Of a DNA stretch of 64,000 nt, positions 62,202-64,000 are shown one piece after another; position 1 is the stretch's first letter; the number at the start of each line of letters is the position of its first letter. The stretch spans positions 3,659,025-3,723,024 of the forward strand of contig NC_012669.1 in the NCBI RefSeq assembly GCF_000023105.1, given 5' to 3'. The DNA is from Beutenbergia cavernae DSM 12333 (GTDB lineage Bacteria > Actinomycetota > Actinomycetes > Actinomycetales > Beutenbergiaceae). Position numbers and translations under genes: made by a program. The notes below the pieces were generated by a model. The model was not told the DNA's origin, ran no database searches, and saw nothing but the letters and a program-made list of their open reading frames with translations.

Positions 62202-63247
62202 GCGAGGTCTCCGGGGACACCGTCCGCGTCGGCATCCTGGGGCTCGGGAGCATCGGACGCACGCACGCCGCGGCGCTCGCCCACCTCGCGGCGGGCGGCG
62301 TCGACGTCCGCGTCACCGCCGCGAGCGGCGGCACGCCCGAGGCCCTGCGGACCTCCGGCTGGCCCGACGCCGCGCACGTCCCGGCCGGCGAGCTCCTGGG
62401 GCGTGAGCTCGACGTCGTCGTCGTCGCGACGCCGAGCGGGCAGCACGCGGAGCACGCCGTCGCCGCCCTGGAGGCGGGTGCCGACGTCGTCGTCGAGAAG
62501 CCGCTCGCCACGACGACGCCCGACGCTACGCGCGTGCTGAGCGTCGCCCGCGAACGGGGGCGCCGCGTCTTCCCGATGGCGCAGCGCCGGCTCGAGGCCC
62601 AGCACGTCGCCATCCGGCGCCTGCTCGACGACGGCGCGCTCGGCACCCTCGTGCTCGGTGAGGTGCTCGTGCCGTGGGTGCGCGACGCGGCGTACTACGA
62701 CGCCGCACCCTGGCGCCGCGAGATGCCCGCGGGCGGCTCGCTCATGAACCAGGGCCTGCACTCCGTCGACCTGCTGTCGTGGTTCCTCGGCCCCCTCGCG
62801 AGCGTGACGGCCCAGACGGCGGTACTCGGCGACGGCGGGCCGGCGGAGGACACGGCGGTCGTCACCGTGCGCTCCGCGGCCGGGGCGCTCGGGATCGTCG
62901 CGACCTCCACGGCGACCCCGCCCGGCGACGCCGCACGCCTCACCCTGCGCACCGACCGCGGAGTGATCGAGCTCGCGCACACCGACGTCGTGCGGTGGGA
63001 GATCGACGGCGTCGACCGGCCGAGCGCGTCCTCCGACGTCGCCGCCGGCTCGAGCGACCCTGCCGCGATCGGCATCGCCGGGCACGTCGAGGCGTGGCGC
63101 GACGTGCTCGAGGCGCACGCGACGGGCCGCGAGGCCCGCGTCCGCGCGCTCGACGGGTGGCGAACCGTCGCCCTGATCGACGCCGCGTACCGGTCCGCCG
63201 CGACCGGCCGGCTCGTGGACGTGCCCGCCGCACCGGACGGGGCATGA
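62198..63247 (+). CDS. Gfo/Idh/MocA-family oxidoreductase (aminotransferase-linked, first)
   Basis: A 349-residue protein: Rossmann motif VGILGLGSIGRTHAAALAHL (about residues 11-30), VVVATPSGQHAEHAVAALEAG, VVVEKPLATT with the family lysine, and MPAGGSLMNQGLHSVDLLSWFLG with the catalytic-type His. The GTG at 62198 overlaps the DegT stop (GTGA). Probably makes or consumes the keto-sugar used by the aminotransferase. The next gene is another Gfo/Idh member. Confidence 0.92.
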   Translation: MSEVSGDTVRVGILGLGSIGRTHAAALAHLAAGGVDVRVTAASGGTPEALRTSGWPDAAHVPAGELLGRELDVVVVATPSGQHAEHAVAALEAGADVVVEKPLATTTPDATRVLSVARERGRRVFPMAQRRLEAQHVAIRRLLDDGALGTLVLGEVLVPWVRDAAYYDAAPWRREMPAGGSLMNQGLHSVDLLSWFLGPLASVTAQTAVLGDGGPAEDTAVVTVRSAAGALGIVATSTATPPGDAARLTLRTDRGVIELAHTDVVRWEIDGVDRPSASSDVAAGSSDPAAIGIAGHVEAWRDVLEAHATGREARVRALDGWRTVALIDAAYRSAATGRLVDVPAAPDGA

Positions 63248-64000
63248 TGCGCATCGCCGTCGCCGGCATGGCGCACCCCCACGCCGCCTACGTGCTCGAC
63301 GAGCTGGCGCACGGGCCGTACGAGCTCGTCGGCACGAGCGACCCCGACCCCGCGAACCGCGAACGCTGGACGCCGCAGGGGGTGCCCAGCTACGCGGACC
63401 ACCGGGAGCTGCTCGCCGCTCACGCGCCGGACGTCGTCGCCGCGTTCGGGGTGTACGGCGCCCGGGCGGCGATCGTGATCGACGCCCTCGACGCCGGGGC
63501 GCACGTCGTCGCCGACAAGCCGTTGTGCACGGACCAGGCCGACCTCGACGCGATCGAGCGGGCCGCCGCGCGGGCGGACCGGCACGTGTCCGTCGTGTTC
63601 GAGAAGCGGTGGCACCCGGTGACGCTCGCGGCCCGCAGGCTCGTCGGCGAGGGGGTGCTCGGCGACCTCGCCCTCGTCGCGGCGACCGGTCCGCACAAGC
63701 TCCTCGCCCCGACGCGGCCGCCGTGGTTCTTCTCGGCCGACGGGTACGGCGACCTCCTCGGGGACCTGCCGGTCCACGACATCGACCTCGTGCTCGAGCT
63801 CACGGGAGCCCGGTCGGGCACCGTGAGCGGGATCGCGGGGCGGCGTCCGCTCCCCGACCACCCCGGATGGACCGACAGCGGTGCCCTCGTGCTCGCCGCC
63901 GGCGACGTCGCCGCGACGATCGAGGCGCACTGGCTGTGGCCCGAGGCGTCCGACGTGCACGGGCACTACCGGATGCGGCTCACCGGCACCCGAGGTGTCG
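63244..64000 (+). CDS. Gfo/Idh/MocA-family oxidoreductase, 3' end off window
   Basis: From ATG 63244 (overlapping the previous stop by 4 bp; ATG 63247 is an equal alternative) the frame is open to the window end, 252 codons. MRIAVAGMAHPHAAYVLDELAHGPYELVGTSDPD has the variant nucleotide loop GMAHPHA instead of GxGxxG. VADKPLCTDQADLDAIE carries the lysine motif as DKP, and GDLPVHDIDLVLELTG is the C-domain His motif. It differs clearly from the preceding Gfo/Idh protein. Same operon as the DegT gene of 60972-62201. Confidence 0.85.
   Translation, partial: MMRIAVAGMAHPHAAYVLDELAHGPYELVGTSDPDPANRERWTPQGVPSYADHRELLAAHAPDVVAAFGVYGARAAIVIDALDAGAHVVADKPLCTDQADLDAIERAAARADRHVSVVFEKRWHPVTLAARRLVGEGVLGDLALVAATGPHKLLAPTRPPWFFSADGYGDLLGDLPVHDIDLVLELTGARSGTVSGIAGRRPLPDHPGWTDSGALVLAAGDVAATIEAHWLWPEASDVHGHYRMRLTGTRGV

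Noticed and set aside
1-64000. tRNA, rRNA, insertion sequences or prophage genes
   Set aside because: I looked for tRNA-like cloverleaf ends, transposase or integrase motifs and phage genes and saw none; only a dedicated search could exclude small RNAs.

Overview
The window is very GC-rich, uses GTG starts often, chains genes through 4-bp ATGA/GTGA overlaps, and carries Tat-type secretion signals and ROK, LacI and TetR regulators. I see no transposase, integrase, rRNA, tRNA or CRISPR. This fits a Gram-positive actinobacterium, probably a plant-polymer-degrading member of the Micrococcales; that placement is inference. Almost the whole window is carbohydrate catabolism and its regulation.

Layout. 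1-368: start of an amino-acid permease that runs off the left edge. 454-8332: a leftward xylose operon (xylA, xylB, a ThuA-domain gene, a CUT1 sugar ABC system without ATPase) divergent from a ROK repressor. 8548-11392: a short-chain dehydrogenase and two bacterial-PH-domain membrane proteins. 11465-19687: a glucuronate locus; leftward lacI-uxaC is divergent from a rightward operon of two sugar isomerase/epimerases, a Gfo/Idh oxidoreductase, uxuB and a ManD-type mannonate dehydratase. A LacI operator palindrome lies between them. Together UxaC, UxuB and ManD convert D-glucuronate to 2-keto-3-deoxygluconate. 19821-30765: a second LacI regulator, a SnoaL-like gene, and a leftward operon of GH3 glycosidase, LplB/LplC-type permeases, lipoprotein binding protein, GH42 beta-galactosidase and a YesL-like membrane protein. 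An 11-bp operator core is shared by this LacI gene and the GH3 operon promoter.

30879-35959: small regulator/enzyme modules: TetR with NTF2-like proteins, a siderophore-interacting protein, a cupin, and an MFS exporter with its TetR. 35982-56311: the most unusual part. Two full-length heparinase II/III-family proteins of identical length bracket a secreted beta-propeller protein, a Gfo/Idh protein, a regulator of unfamiliar architecture, a deacetylase-like protein, a neutral-ceramidase-fold protein and a complete peptide-type ABC transporter with a fused double ATPase. I read it as a candidate undescribed utilisation locus for an acidic or acylated glycan. A bipartite DNA motif with identical 20-bp spacing occurs upstream of both the regulator and the following operon.

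56467-58767: a DUF222/HNH endonuclease gene with five exact-length 36-bp internal repeats and a LexA-type SOS box just upstream, followed by about 0.8 kb without a supportable gene. 59622-64000: two divergent DegT/AHBA-type aminotransferases and two Gfo/Idh oxidoreductases, the last cut by the right edge. Intergenic oddities include a 22-bp-period repeat family found at two places in opposite orientation, a 22-bp perfect inverted repeat, and a small remnant of a Gfo/Idh gene.
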